Below are positions 45,124 to 57,596 of a DNA stretch of 64,000 bases, in pieces. Source of the DNA: Neurospora crassa OR74A (lineage: Eukaryota; Ascomycota; Sordariomycetes; Sordariales; Sordariaceae); the NCBI RefSeq assembly GCF_000182925.2, contig NC_026501.1:3100001-3164000 (forward strand), in the 5' to 3' direction. The position numbers and the translations under genes are program-made. Numbering within the stretch: the first letter of the stretch is position 1; each line of letters opens with the position of its first letter. The notes below the pieces were generated by a model, which ran no database searches, had not been told where the DNA came from, and worked only from the letters and a program-made list of their open reading frames with translations.

Positions 45124-46308
45124 GCGCTGACTTGATGCTAGACCTGACTGTGCATGTGTTTCCCTGGTTCTTGTGCTCTTTCCGTCGAGTATTGGACACA
45201 AGCAGCTAATGGTGATTTCGGTCAGCCGTCCTGCTACTGAGGTGACGACAGCCCAGGATCCTGGGATGTGTGACTTTTGATGGTAACGTGGGTCCAGCAC
45301 GAGCCGCCGAGACGGGTAACTAGTAAAGCCTCCTTATGCTTGGATGGATCAATTGTCAACGTGAAAATATTCGTCGAGATGGTGTTTATCGTCTGGTCAA
45401 CTATCAAAACTTCACGCACTGCAACTACAGTGGGGACCCCACTCAGGCCGCACTGCGGTAGAGTGGTACTTGATCATATCACTAATTTGGTGCATTTAGA
45501 GAATATCGTAAGTATACCACTAACTGAGGGTAGGTAACTTGGCTGTCAAGTCACGCTGAGCGCATCTACGAGCTGAATTGACCAATATTTGAGAATTCAC
45601 CAGAAGAGGCAAAAGAAGCAAGACTTATTTGAATGTGCATTTCTAGATGCCTTTATTCTTTTCTCCTGACCAACTGGCCCGAGTCTTTGTGATGCTAAGC
45701 TAACGACGATACAGTCCTATCCTGCAAACCGAGGATACCATGAGTATGATGTGGAGGAGGAAACAACAGCCTTTTGTTGAGAAGAAGAAGAAAAAAAGTA
45801 TGAAGGAAGCATGCGCGGTGGACGGCTGAGCCAGCTGCTTCGTCCACCGAACGATTAAAAAGTCCGGAAACATCAAAGTGTAACAAAACTAATAAGGAGT
45901 ATGTGTAAACTCCAAAGCAACTAGCTGTGTGCGTCTAAGACAGAGGACTGCTGTCCTCCTCCAATCGATCAAAACTCAAAACCCGGGGGAATCTTGCAAT
46001 ACCTATAACGCCCTTTTATATTCCAACCTTTTCGAAAGGCATGGTGAATGGGCGTCCGATATTGCGCATCCATCGTTCGTAACAAACATCGAGGGGGTAT
46101 TCTTTCTCTTTCTCTCTCTCTCTCTCTTTCAAATTCTTTTGACCCTTGAAAGCGCCGATGGTGGGGGTATTTCGGCCAATGAATCTCGTAATGGTTCATG
46201 TCTAACATCAATAACGCCGGCTCCGTTCCACTGCGAAAACCGTCGTTAATGGGGAAGAGTGTGCGAAGAAGTGAACAAGCGGGTTTAGATTAGCGCAGTG
46301 AAGGCTAT
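45124..46308. other. 1.2 kb region: dph6 promoter and seb1 3' UTR
   Basis: No gene could be supported. The dph6 promoter lies next to 45123 and the 3' UTR of the C2H2 gene next to 46309. A TC microsatellite occurs at 46101-46130. Confidence 0.6.
46101..46130. repeat. (TC)n microsatellite
   Basis: About 30 bases of TTTC/TC repeats. It produces a spurious Arg/Glu-rich frame on the minus strand. Confidence 0.9.
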
Positions 46309-48331
46309 TCACTCGCCTCTCCTCCGCTTCTTCTTGTTGGAGTCACTATCGTCCGATGAGTCACTGCCGCTGCCTGGAACCTCGGAAGCAACCTGGAAGA
46401 GGACCTTGCCAAAAGTGTGGCAGTCCTCGCTGGTGAGGGCTGGACCCATCATCGGATGATGGATGAAACCGGGGTGGTGCATGCCCATCAGTTCGGGGTC
46501 GTTGATCAAGTCCATGACAAGCGAGCCAGAGCCATGGGTACGGGCATGCTGAGACAGATTGTCGGAACGAGAAAACTTCTTGCCGCACTCGCCGCACTCG
46601 AAAGGCTTGTCCTGAGTGTGCAAAGACCGGTGGTGACGCTTGAGGTGCTCCTGGCGGCGGAAACGACGGTTGCAAATGTCACACTTGAAGGTCTTGGAAG
46701 GATCTTCGGTCAAGGACTGCTTGCGGCCGCGGCGGTTGGTAGGCACCGGAAGCGGCGTCGACGCCTGCTCGCCAGCCTCGACCGAGGATTCGGTGGTCGC
46801 GTTGGACTCGGTGTTGTTGCTCTCAGCCTCGGCGCTGGCTGCCTGCTGGGTGTGTTCGCTGGCCGGGGCCTGCTTCTCGGTGCTGGCGGTCTGGTTGTCG
46901 GCAGCGACGTCCATGGTGGACTTGCGTGCGTGCCTTGCCCTCTTGCTGGGGCGGGCCTCGCTATCGGAGCAGCAGTCGTCCTCAACCGACTCAACGTCGT
47001 GCATGTCCTCGAGTTCGTCGCAGAAAAGGCTGGACTGGTCGAGCGAAGCAGCGCCGGAGCTGGAGCGCGAGCGGCTGCTGACGCTGGGGGAGCTCTCAAC
47101 CAGAGAGCAAGAGCCGCTGGTGAAGGGAGACTCGTCCTCCGAGTCGATGTCGGTCAGGACGGAAAGGATGTCAAAGACAGGAAGGCCAGCAGTGAGCTGG
47201 GGGTTGAACGAGTAGTCGAAGGGGGTGGCGAGTCTCTGCGGGGCAATGCCTTGGGAGAAGTAGTCGCGGTCCTCCTCGTCGGGGGAGTAAATGGTGGGGA
47301 AGTACTCGGGAGCAAGGGTGGAATTGACAGTGCCCACGGTCAGCTCGCGCGGATCGCAGACGCCGTCGACGGGGACCGGGAAGATGGAGGCCGGCTGCAC
47401 GAGCGGCGACGCGGCAGGCGAGAGCAGCGTGGTGTAGGTGGGAGTGGGAGTAAGAAGGCCGCTGGCGGTGGGGGTTGGCGTGTTGAGGCTCAGGTCATTG
47501 GAGGGGAGCATGGGCACCTGGATGCGGGCCTGGTCGGGAAGGTACACTAAAAATTGGGGTTCCTGGTCAGCTCAGCGCCCAGAAATGCTCGGACCAGCAG
47601 TGCGCGGGCAATCAGAGTCGGGCGTCCGCCCGCGATTTCCTTGCTGCAGCAGCCTCCACATCCCGCTTCCATCTTGAAACATTAGTTGCAGCCAGCCAAC
47701 AAATCCATCCCGTCACCGCTTCCACTCCGACCCACCGAAGCTCTGCTTGCTTGCAACTTCCCAGCTCGCTTCCCTTTCTTGCCAAGGATGCTGCACTGCA
47801 CACGCAAACAGAAACGCAATGAAAAAGAGACAAATACATACCAGGTGTAAGAGGAGGAGAATAAGGCTTCATTTCGTGACCAGCAGGCTTGACCTCGAGG
47901 CCGTCCATTCCCGACACCATGGGGTTGCACGGAGTCTGGAGCAAGTCGCAGCTGCGCGGGCTGCTGGCAGCGCTGTTGGAACGCGTCAGCGGAGGGCTTG
48001 GCGGCATGCCGCAGTAGTCGCCCATCTCGGTTTGCAGCTTGATGGCGGGTCTGGCGTGGGAAATGGGCTGAGGAGAGGCCATGGGCGTGAGCACCTGAGG
48101 GACAGGCATGCTGGTAATGCTGTCGAGGTTGAGGAACGGCTTGTGCTGCATGGGTGACTGGAGGCAGCCCGAGTTGCGTCTGGAGTAGATGGGCGTCGAC
48201 GGCACCGGCGGCACAACGGGGAGCATGTTCATCTGGTAGGGAAAAGGGTTGAAGATGTGCTGCCGTTGCTGCCTCTCGGGGCTGGCGTCTGATTCATAGA
48301 AGATGAAGGGCTGAGCCATGATGTCTTCCAT
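46309..48331 (-). CDS. seb1: C2H2 stress-response transcription factor, SEB1/MSN2 type
   Basis: Nuclear regulator that in related fungi binds the stress element AGGGG (SEB1 of Trichoderma, MsnA of Aspergillus, Msn2/4 of yeast). Two exons, 48331-47842 and 47546-46309, join in phase across a 295-base intron and give 575 aa; the junction reads PYSPPLTP then [18 protein letters not shown]. Seen: the conserved N-terminus [13 protein letters not shown]; Ser/Pro-rich regions with likely phosphorylation sites ([15 protein letters not shown]); an acidic middle (around [12 protein letters not shown]) followed by a basic cluster [11 protein letters not shown] that could be a nuclear signal; and two adjacent fingers at about 445-500 ([38 protein letters not shown]). 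The C-terminus after the fingers ([14 protein letters not shown]) follows the family. A long antisense open frame exists but is a codon-bias shadow. Confidence 0.93.
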
Positions 48332-48477
48332 CTTGATCGTATTATATAGTGCTATCCTGCTATTAGCTGCTTATTCCTCCCAAGTCGATGCATGTCGAAC
48401 GTTGGTACCAACCAGGTAAGAGGTAGTAGCTTTTGTAACTGTGGCAATCGATAGATGCCTCTGACGTCGGGGGGGTT

Positions 48478-48530
48478 TATATATTAAGTGTTGTATATAT
48501 GTGTGTGTATATATATATGTATATAGATGT
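48478..48530. repeat. TA/TG-rich low-complexity tract in seb1 upstream region
   Basis: Alternating TATATA and TGTGTG words about 150-200 bases upstream of the seb1 start. It could contain TATA-type promoter sequence. Confidence 0.6.
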
Positions 48531-51500
48531 CGCGTCGTGTTGTTACTATTGCTTCGTGCCGTGAAGGGCTAATGATGGTGTTGACTGGTTGCCTCCGGGG
48601 GAAAAGATAGGCTGGCAGTCTAGATTAATAAGTCGTTGTACATAAACCGGATCGAGAGCTTGAATTGTCGTCGAGCTGGTGCCAATGGTGAACTGGTTGA
48701 CTGAGACCAAGTGGTGATGTAAATATCAAATGGAAACGAAGGAGTGTTATCCAAAACCTCGAGATCCAAAAAGAGGGCAGAGACCGGTAAGTAAAGGAAT
48801 AAATACACCACACGTCCAAGAACAAGATATGCCGATCTCAAGAGTGGAAAGAGGAAGCGTGGAGACGGGGACCCTGGGAGGATAAGTAAGTCCCACCGAG
48901 ATCAGCGGACAAAAGACGATGCAACGGCGCTGGACAGGAACCGGCTTCGACTGGTGAGACTGGGCAAGCCGGGATGGTCGACACCGCGCCCCAGGACAAC
49001 AACCAGGGCCCAGCATACCACCCGGGATGTACTGTCCGGGTACGGTCTATGCGTTCTTTGGCTGAGAGGTGTACATGTGTTCTGTGCGTACCAGAGCCAT
49101 GTACGTATACTATACACTAGTCGAAATGCATACTGGACCTCGCTTGAAGGTGACAGGTTGTACCTTGAACTGTACAGACTGGGAAGTTCAGGAACCCACC
49201 GTGTCCACCCGACCCATGTCCTCATGTTTTGGGGGGGGGTGGACGGTGGACGGCAACATGAGAAGATGGGTGGGTGTGGGTGGGCTCTGGCTTGTCTGGA
49301 GGAAAGGCACAGCCGCCAGTCCAATTCTGGTACTATTCTAATTCTGGACTCGAGCGAGCAGCAGCAGCAGCAGCACCATCCCAGCAGCCTGAATGAAGGT
49401 ACCACAGAGCGAACCGCAGCACGGGTACCTCGACGCAAGCTTCCCCGTGGACCGTGAGCAGCGATCTTGCAAGCCCAAGTGCTCTCTAGTGCCGCCGAGG
49501 ACATGAACGGCCCCAGTGAAAGCCAGCAGCTCGCAGTAGTTCTCGCACACTCCGGACCACTACCACACCACCTGGGCCGGTCATCTCACCTCCTGTCCGG
49601 GTGCTGAGGGCCTGGTTCGCTGTGTCCTTGCTCTGGGTGTCTCGGAGTGAGGACCAAGCTTGAGCAACGAGAAGTCACGGAGGCCATAGAGCCCGTTGAG
49701 AGGCTCGGCTCCCATCCAATGCGTGCGTTCTTTTCTCGTCGTGGTTGGCATCATGGCTCCGATGTTTACGACGACTGTGTCGCTCCAGTTCCACAGGCCC
49801 GGGTTCCCGTCCTCGTCCGAGCGACTGGAAATGGGGAATTTCAGATGAGCACCCACCCAAGTTCGTCCGATCCTCAGCGAGCTGTGAGCGGGCGCACTGT
49901 GTTTATTACGGTGATTGTGCGTCTGGCTGTCTGGCCGAGCATTGGTCCAGACTGAGCTGGGATTGGGCACGGACACCTCTACAGAGCATCATAGGTTAGC
50001 AAAGTACCTCCAAGCAGATCAAATAGGGTTCGGACCAGCGGCAGACGGGAGTATTCCGGTAACATGGGGATGTCGAGACAAGCCCTGGGGCCCCAGCAGC
50101 TTCACAGTCTGGACAATGAGCCTGACGAGGCCTGCAGAGGTGAAGCTATGGTGGAGCAGCTAGGAATTACTGTGTGGTAGCAGAGAGCTGCAGAGCTGTA
50201 GGTCAAGGCTACTCTTGATTCTGCGGTCAAGCCCAAAGAGAAGCACACTCGACGCTCACGCAACGGGCTCCTGCTCATCCTACGACGAACAAGTTGTCGC
50301 CGTCTACCGCTTCTGTCCAGAAGGCCCAAGGGCTTGGGAAGATTGCCTGTACTGTGTAGATTACCGAGATTTGAGCCTGAATGGTCCCGGCCGAAGTCAT
50401 ACATGAGTTGTAGCGTATTGTCGGTAACAGAGCTCTGGAGTAAAAATGGGCGAGAAGGGAAATGGGTTGCTACCTAGGTTGATGGGCCCATCCGGATCCA
50501 AGGCCAGAGCCGGGGAGCCAGGCAAATACTGCTGCTAGCACCAGGGCCGCGAGACAACTCCCACCTGTCGCCGCCACTGCTTCAGCGAAATGATGAGCAC
50601 GGGCAAAAGGCGGGCCAGCAAGGAAGTAGCAACGACGACAGAGAGGTGCGGTGGTATCGCCGTATGTCGGATGGTGTGGACAAGGTGGGGTGATTTGGGA
50701 TCATTGAGGTTGATTGGGTTGATTAGGCCAATGAAGCTATGGTGTATGTAGTGCACCATGCCCTAGCATATACTCTACGACTTTTTGATACGCAGTAGCT
50801 GAAACCCAAGCCTGTGTTTTGTTTGGTGCATTGTCATTGAGCAGCTGCGCTAAAATGGCTGCCTCTGACAGATCTTTCAAAAGAAAATGATACCTCTACG
50901 CGATGACTTTGAAAATAAGAAGAAAAAATAAACATAAAAAAAATGGCAAAGTGACAGGTGCACAAAAGAGAGAATGGTGCTGCTCCGCCGTCGGATCTCC
51001 CGTTCATTTGACTTCCTTCGCTTCAAAGCAAATCGGGTCGGCGTGCTTGAATTATGATGTGTGGATCCCGCAAAATGGACCCACCGCTGCGACCGGTTCC
51101 GTCCCCGTATCTGCCCGGTCTGTGTTATTCGAGGGTCTGGCGTCCGGCAACGCATCAGCTATCCCCGCTGTCATCACTCGCTCAAATAGCAAACTCAATA
51201 AGCAAGTTTATGTACTTGTTACTGCACTTTTGAGGTTCAATCGAACTTTTTCAAAATCGCCTCATGCGGCAACCACAACGGCCCTGATGCCCGTGCGAGG
51301 AAGTGATAATGCACGTCTCAACGCCAGGTGTGCGATTGGCAGCCAAAGACTGTCCCCGCGGCCGCCGTTCCCAAGTGGTTTCAGCGATAGAAAACACATG
51401 AAACGGTCGGAGACCTCACGCAGGTACGCTGTAACCCAACAATGGATCGATGATGGAGACAGAGATGGCCACACAAGCACCGACGAAGTAGTGTACTAGA

Positions 51501-54500
51501 GGCTCAGGCAGCTCAGCTAGTAGTGACCGTCGACTACGGAATCTCGAGGGTATTGGCCGCACAGGCTTACAGCAGTGGCACGGACGATGGGGCCGTCACG
51601 ACTAGCTTGCCAGACTTGCCCCTCCGATGCATCATCACTTGGTCGATAGTGTAATGTTATTTGCTGCTGCCAGTCAAGACGCGCCGTCACCATTGAGACC
51701 AGTGATTGTGATAGAAAGAGGTGAGCGCCGCGCGGTACGTAGCCGGCCCTCCGCATCTTGTGTCTTTGATTTTTGATTTTTTTTGGTGGTGATGGCGTCG
51801 GGCAGTTTCCCTATCACATTGGACAACAACGCCATCAACTCTACTGGGCAGTCGCAGTGGCAAACTCGACGGGCGCCGTCAAATCGGAATCCGAGCCTGG
51901 ACTTGAGATTGCACATGTCGACCACTCAGCAGTGCCGACACTGATTCTTACACAATCAAGGCTGCCCAAGATTTCAGTTCTGATGCGAACACGGGTTTGA
52001 CGGGCAGCTCCTGCCTTCGTACTGATTTTCGTACACTACCTCTACCATACACTGCACTGCGGACTTGCATGGATCTTTACAGGCGGCAGGGTTTGTGAAT
52101 CGCAACTTCCTCCATCGCCGGCGAATGTGCTAGGCGGACGAAGCTGAGAGAGAGAGGCTCATTTCCCTGACAACCCCGCGCGTGCTCTGCAAGTGGAATC
52201 GATCAACATGCAAATCTAGCGAGAGAAACAACTCAGACACTCGGCGCTCGAAGCACTGCAAACACGTGCGCACCTTGCTGGCCATCTGTCCGAGCAGCAT
52301 CTCAATTCTCGAAGACGTCAAACTGCAAATCTGTGACAATTAAAATGGCAATCATGCCAAACATTCCCCGAGGTTTGCCCACAGCCTAACTGGCAAACCA
52401 TGAGGCTTCTATTTACAAGCCCTTCAAGCCTTCCGAGTCTTCCAAGCATCTCAAATGCCACACTCGAGCAAGCACCAGTGGATAGAGACAGCATCGCCAT
52501 CATCACATCCACAACTACACAAAAACTTCAACTCAAGGGTCCAATCGCTTCATCAGTGTAGTGTACCCTCGAGGCCCCAAGCGTCAACCTACCTAGTCTC
52601 CCGCTTGAGCCAGGTTCCATCTTCACACCGCCTTGACCGCTTACTGCACAGTAGATGAATGCTAACCTAGATAGGAATCTGCTTGCCTGGGGGCCTTGGG
52701 AGCCTGGCCGCTGACGGCTGGCTTTTTGGTCCCCGCTCACACCCAGAGGCTGTCAATCAAGAGGTGAAGCAGTTGGCGGAAGTGCTCCCGGCCAGAATTC
52801 CGCTTTCTAGAAATCATTTGCTTGCCTTCCTTTCACAGTCGGGATCGCTGTCCACGGTCTCGCTCGGACCCGAAACAGATTTCTTCGACATACTCGGTAG
52901 CATCGGCCGGACTCCATCACTTTACCCCGGATTAATCTCCCAGCCTTCACTACCTTCAATGCATGGAACGGTATGATCGCATTATCCCGACTCGCTGTGC
53001 TTTGTGCATTGCGTCGTAGACACCGGTCACCGAAATTTCTCTTTCCATACGACCTGCTCCATCATGAGCTTTACTTCGGGGAGACCATCCTATCAACTAA
53101 AAGTTGCTCCTAGTCGTAAAGCTGGCAGAGTCGAGCCAAGGCACGTGGATACGATTCTGCCTTCAGTTGTAGTGTATTGTGGTCTGGATGGAAAGTCGAG
53201 GTTGTGATGTTTGTTATCACCCGCAGTTTCTGTACCTTGCAGGCGGTCTGCATCTGCACATGCGCTACTGCAAAGAACCGACGCACTAACCTGTAGGTAC
53301 AACAGAGGCAGGATTTTCACACAAACTTGAGACAAGGTAGGTTGGTTTGCCGTCTTTCACCGTCCGGATAGGCTGTTCCCATCATTTGCACCCTCCATCA
53401 TTCAAAGCGATGCTACAGTACTCTCTCACTATTCTCAATCGCGTTGCGAAACTCGGCTATTGGCCCACAGTGACGGAGAAGGCATGACATTCGAGGCCAC
53501 TTTGTCTCATCTCTCATGACTGCTCTCGACGAGTAACAAGAAGTTTTTTGCAGGCTAGCCACGCAACCAAACAGCATACTTGCAGTCAAATCATTATACC
53601 GACCTTGCCTGCACTGGTATTGTAGGTACACTGCGCCGAGAATACCTGTCAAACAATTCTCCGCTCAAAGACACATAGACATAACCAACCTTGTCTAAAA
53701 CTATGACCGTATCGAATCGGATCATCAGCTTTGTTTTGCCACCGTTGACACGGACTGTACAAGCTGCCTGATCTAGCTGAACTAGTAGGCTCACCAGTTG
53801 GACATTGAGATTCACACGCCAGCCTGGAAGTGAGGCTCCCAAATCACCTCAAACATTATTGACGTCTTGAATCACATAGGAGGCGAACTGTCTCGCCCAA
53901 GCCCACTGCAGCTTGGAGGCACAGCACGCGATCGCAAGATAGAATGCATTCTTGTGATGGCTCGGGCTTTTGCCCTCCAGAGGCTATTCGGATCTACATC
54001 GCCATGGCCGATTACGGGTTCCAGGTCCACCGCCATCCTCATTTCAAAGTCTGTTCAACTCATTTGCATGTGGGACGGCAGCGATTACCAAAGTACAGGC
54101 TACAGCTGCTCGACTGCCGGTATAGGTAGGCAAGCATAAGCAAGCCCTATAAACCTACGGTGTACTTGGCGGACCCTCGCGGCAACCGGTGTCCATGGAC
54201 AAGCCTGCCCCGGACCGTTACCAACGGGCCGCGGATTGGAAGGTGGAAGACCCCGGGGCCAGTCTGTAATGTCGGGTGACCGGGGCGAGAATGGAAGGTG
54301 TAAGCAGAACATGTGAGCCGCTCATCATTCAAAGGTACTCCATGGAGACCAAATTGAATCACGTGCCTCGCTGTGAATGCTGAAATATCCAGTCCATGAC
54401 TGTTCATGAGCGCCCGGGCTTCGAGGTTCGCCCAGTATCGCTTCAAGACTGAAGCATGGCAAAGATGGAGTGAGCGGTCCGGGATACGGCCCGAACAGCC

Positions 54501-57500
54501 TCCACATGTGGTCCGTTCCTCGCTGCGGTCCGCACATGTAGACCGGCCGCCAAGTTCGATGGTCGACGGTTTCCAATTCACGGTGACCCGGCGGTCTGTC
54601 TGTGAAGCGGTCAACATGGAGCAATGCTCCACGAAACAGACTTTGCCAGCAGTTGCCGGCCTGGCGAGCAGGTAAGAGAATAACCCGTTGTCCATCCGCT
54701 CTGGTATCTCCAGTTTGATCGCATGATGGGCGGGGAAGATATCACGCAACCTGTTACCGTGCATTACACAGTCTAACTTCCATTCTGCACGAACTGCACG
54801 AGGTATAGACCCACCCGGTCCAAGCAATTGAGCAATCAGAACTCGAAGCTAAGGGCAGGGGTTCCGATACTGTCCTCACGGCAGTCGACCGTAGACCATT
54901 TCTGCGGGCTTCTCGCCTCGGCCATCGACCGATCAATGTTATATCAGGATCATGATAAGTGCTGGGTACATGATAATGGAGGAATTGGATGATGCCCCAG
55001 TTGTCGTTGCAATTTTAATCGTCATAATACACTCGGTTAACGGTAAACCATCCACGGTTTCCCTCGGGCGCTGTTGCATCGTGCGTGTCCCAGATTTTAT
55101 CGCGAATGTTTCCACTAGCGCAGGAACGCTTGTCTCCCTGGACCAATAGGCATCGTGCAGACTTTTCCCCGGGCCCTGACGATGGGTCTTCTGGAAGGTT
55201 TCAAGGGTCCAGGCACTTCATATCTTCCGAAATCAACTGACCCTTGGGGGTCGCCGAATCCATCCACGTTTTCCGGTGATCCAACTCTCGAGGACTCGCT
55301 GATAACATGACGGTCGAAGAGGCAAAACCTAAGTGGTGAGAGAATGCACACCGACCAATTGGGTATGCTATCGAGGCCGCTAAGGAACCACTGGATAAAC
55401 TGAGTTCCAGCATTGACTCGATGTAGAATCGGCAATCGGATGGGGAAAAGGCGCAATTGATAACTGCAAAGAAGAACATGAGATAGGTGCAACAAGGCGA
55501 TTGGAGCGTGGGGTTGGTTGATATTCAGACGAACGGATGGTACTCTACAATACGTAATCAGGTAAGTACTGACCATCTCTTAACTGGGATCATCCCGCCA
55601 GCATCAATCATACAGGACGCCGTACCTTACATACGCTGGGTCCAACTTTATACCTGCACTTTTACAGTAGAACGACCATCACGTGCATGGGTTGCTGTGC
55701 AAGATTGGGTCATTGAGAGCCAAAATCTTGCTTATCTCGGGATATTTTTTTTGCTCCACGCAACAGCAACATATCTTCTCGTCATTGTTGTTTCTGTTCC
55801 GTTTCACGTATACGTTGATCGGTTACGCAATGTTCGTCATCCTCCAAGCTTGGCGCACACACGGCAGCTGGAGCGAAGCAAAGGGACGGAAGGAACCTGA
55901 GACGATTATCGGTCCAGGACACAACGACAGTCGCAAGTTTCTCAACCGAAGCGTATCAGGTCCGTCCTTCGCATCATTTTCCCCCGGCCCGGGGAACTGA
56001 TGTAGTTGTGGGTTGATCAATGATTCTTTTGCTTCCGATACATACGCGTACATACGCAATGGGCTCTACTCGTGCACTACAATACTTGACGGTTTCGGCA
56101 TATCCATCATCTCCACACAGCAACACTTTTTGGGAACGGAGACCGCTAACCAGGTCGGATTCGCTTCCAATATCGCGGGAAATGAATTACAACTCTGCTG
56201 CCGTGGATACGAAAACCTGCCCCAGGAAGGTTCACAGTGGATTCTAACATGGGTAGTTTATGGCTAGTGCACAGCAGCAGTTCTCGCCAAAACTCAGAAG
56301 GCAAACAGCTGGGCAGGGCTCCTCAGCGTCGCAAGTCATTCTCTCGCCCTTCTGGAAGAACTTGGCACGCATAGAGCAAAACAAGCAGCAGGCAGCAGGC
56401 ACCCCACTAACCCTCCATTCTCCAGGATTCCTGAGAAGAAAACGAAGCGGAAAACGTAACAGCTTGCGTCGTGTTCCGCTCACGGGCTTCGCTACCGGAA
56501 TCGGGTTGACCCTCCGAAGTTTTGGGTTTTTGGGAAATGGTCCGCTACGCCGCTACGCCGTACATAGTAATGGTGCACTCGGTCCTCGTCGGTGGGGGGG
56601 GGAATGGAACTTGGAAAAGAATATTCCATTTTCCATGTTTCCATTCTTAGGACTGGCGTTCTCGACGATGCCCTGCGACGGAGTTTGGGTGGGAGCAGCT
56701 GAGGTGAGACTGCTAAGGAACACCAAGTGGGAGCCGAGAAACACGATGGGAGAAGGAAAAACAGAGGAACGAATGGACGAGAAGAGCGACAAGAATATCC
56801 ATTCTGTGAATGAAGGCATTTGCGGACGGGACTATACCACTACGTAGAGATAGATGGACGCCGCGCACCATACAGCGATGGTACGGTGGCCATTCCCAGA
56901 AGGATTAAATGAAAATGACGATATAGCAGCGAATCATTCGGCGACTTGTTCGGCTACTATTGCGTTCGACATTTCCATTCAAGTGAATGAAGGTCGTAAA
57001 TCGAGAGAAAAGACCAGTGGCGATGACGTCCCATTCTCAATCCGTTGCTTCCCATACCTATGTAACCACTTGTTAATTGCTTCGAACTTTGGGGCCGACC
57101 GATCACCCTCAGCAACAGTGATCCAATGGAAACGGGCAATTGGTTTCCATTCTTCAATTTTTTGTAGCCTCTTTTTTTTTCATCTCTTGTGTCTCTTCAT
57201 TTGTTTGGTTGTCCATAACACTTTCACCTCGCACGCAAAGTCCAGTAACCACTGAACGCCCTCTCTACGTGTCTGTAACCAACCCTGTCTTCTGGCGTTC
57301 CGACACAATTCGCAAGGGACTCACAAAAACACAAACCAAAAGGTTTGCGATGTTCATGCAGGTGACAAGTCCGTTCTAGCATGCATGCGTATCCTACGGT
57401 GCCTGCATTTGCTGCTCGCCGCATCACAGGGACGGGGGACGGAGACTGGTTGCTTTTTACCGTGCCTCGGTGCCTACCTGCCTGTTTGGTGCCCGTACCT

Positions 57501-57558
57501 GCGTTAATAGTGATCGTTGACCGCCTTTGAAGCGTGACAACTGCGACGGTGCAAATGG

Positions 57559-57562
<4 letters not shown>

Positions 57563-57593
<31 letters not shown>
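57563..57593. repeat. (TC)n microsatellite
   Basis: About 15 TC units in a row. Confidence 0.92.

Positions 57594-57596
<3 letters not shown>

Noticed and set aside
46417-47550. 377-codon open frame antisense to the seb1 exon
   Set aside because: Seb1 on the other strand is clearly a conserved zinc-finger protein. The antisense frame is Gly/Val/Arg-rich, unrecognised and explained by GC-rich third positions.
50903-51499. 198-codon plus-strand ATG frame
   Set aside because: It begins in a Lys-rich low-complexity stretch, resembles no known protein, and one such length is expected by chance in a window this size.
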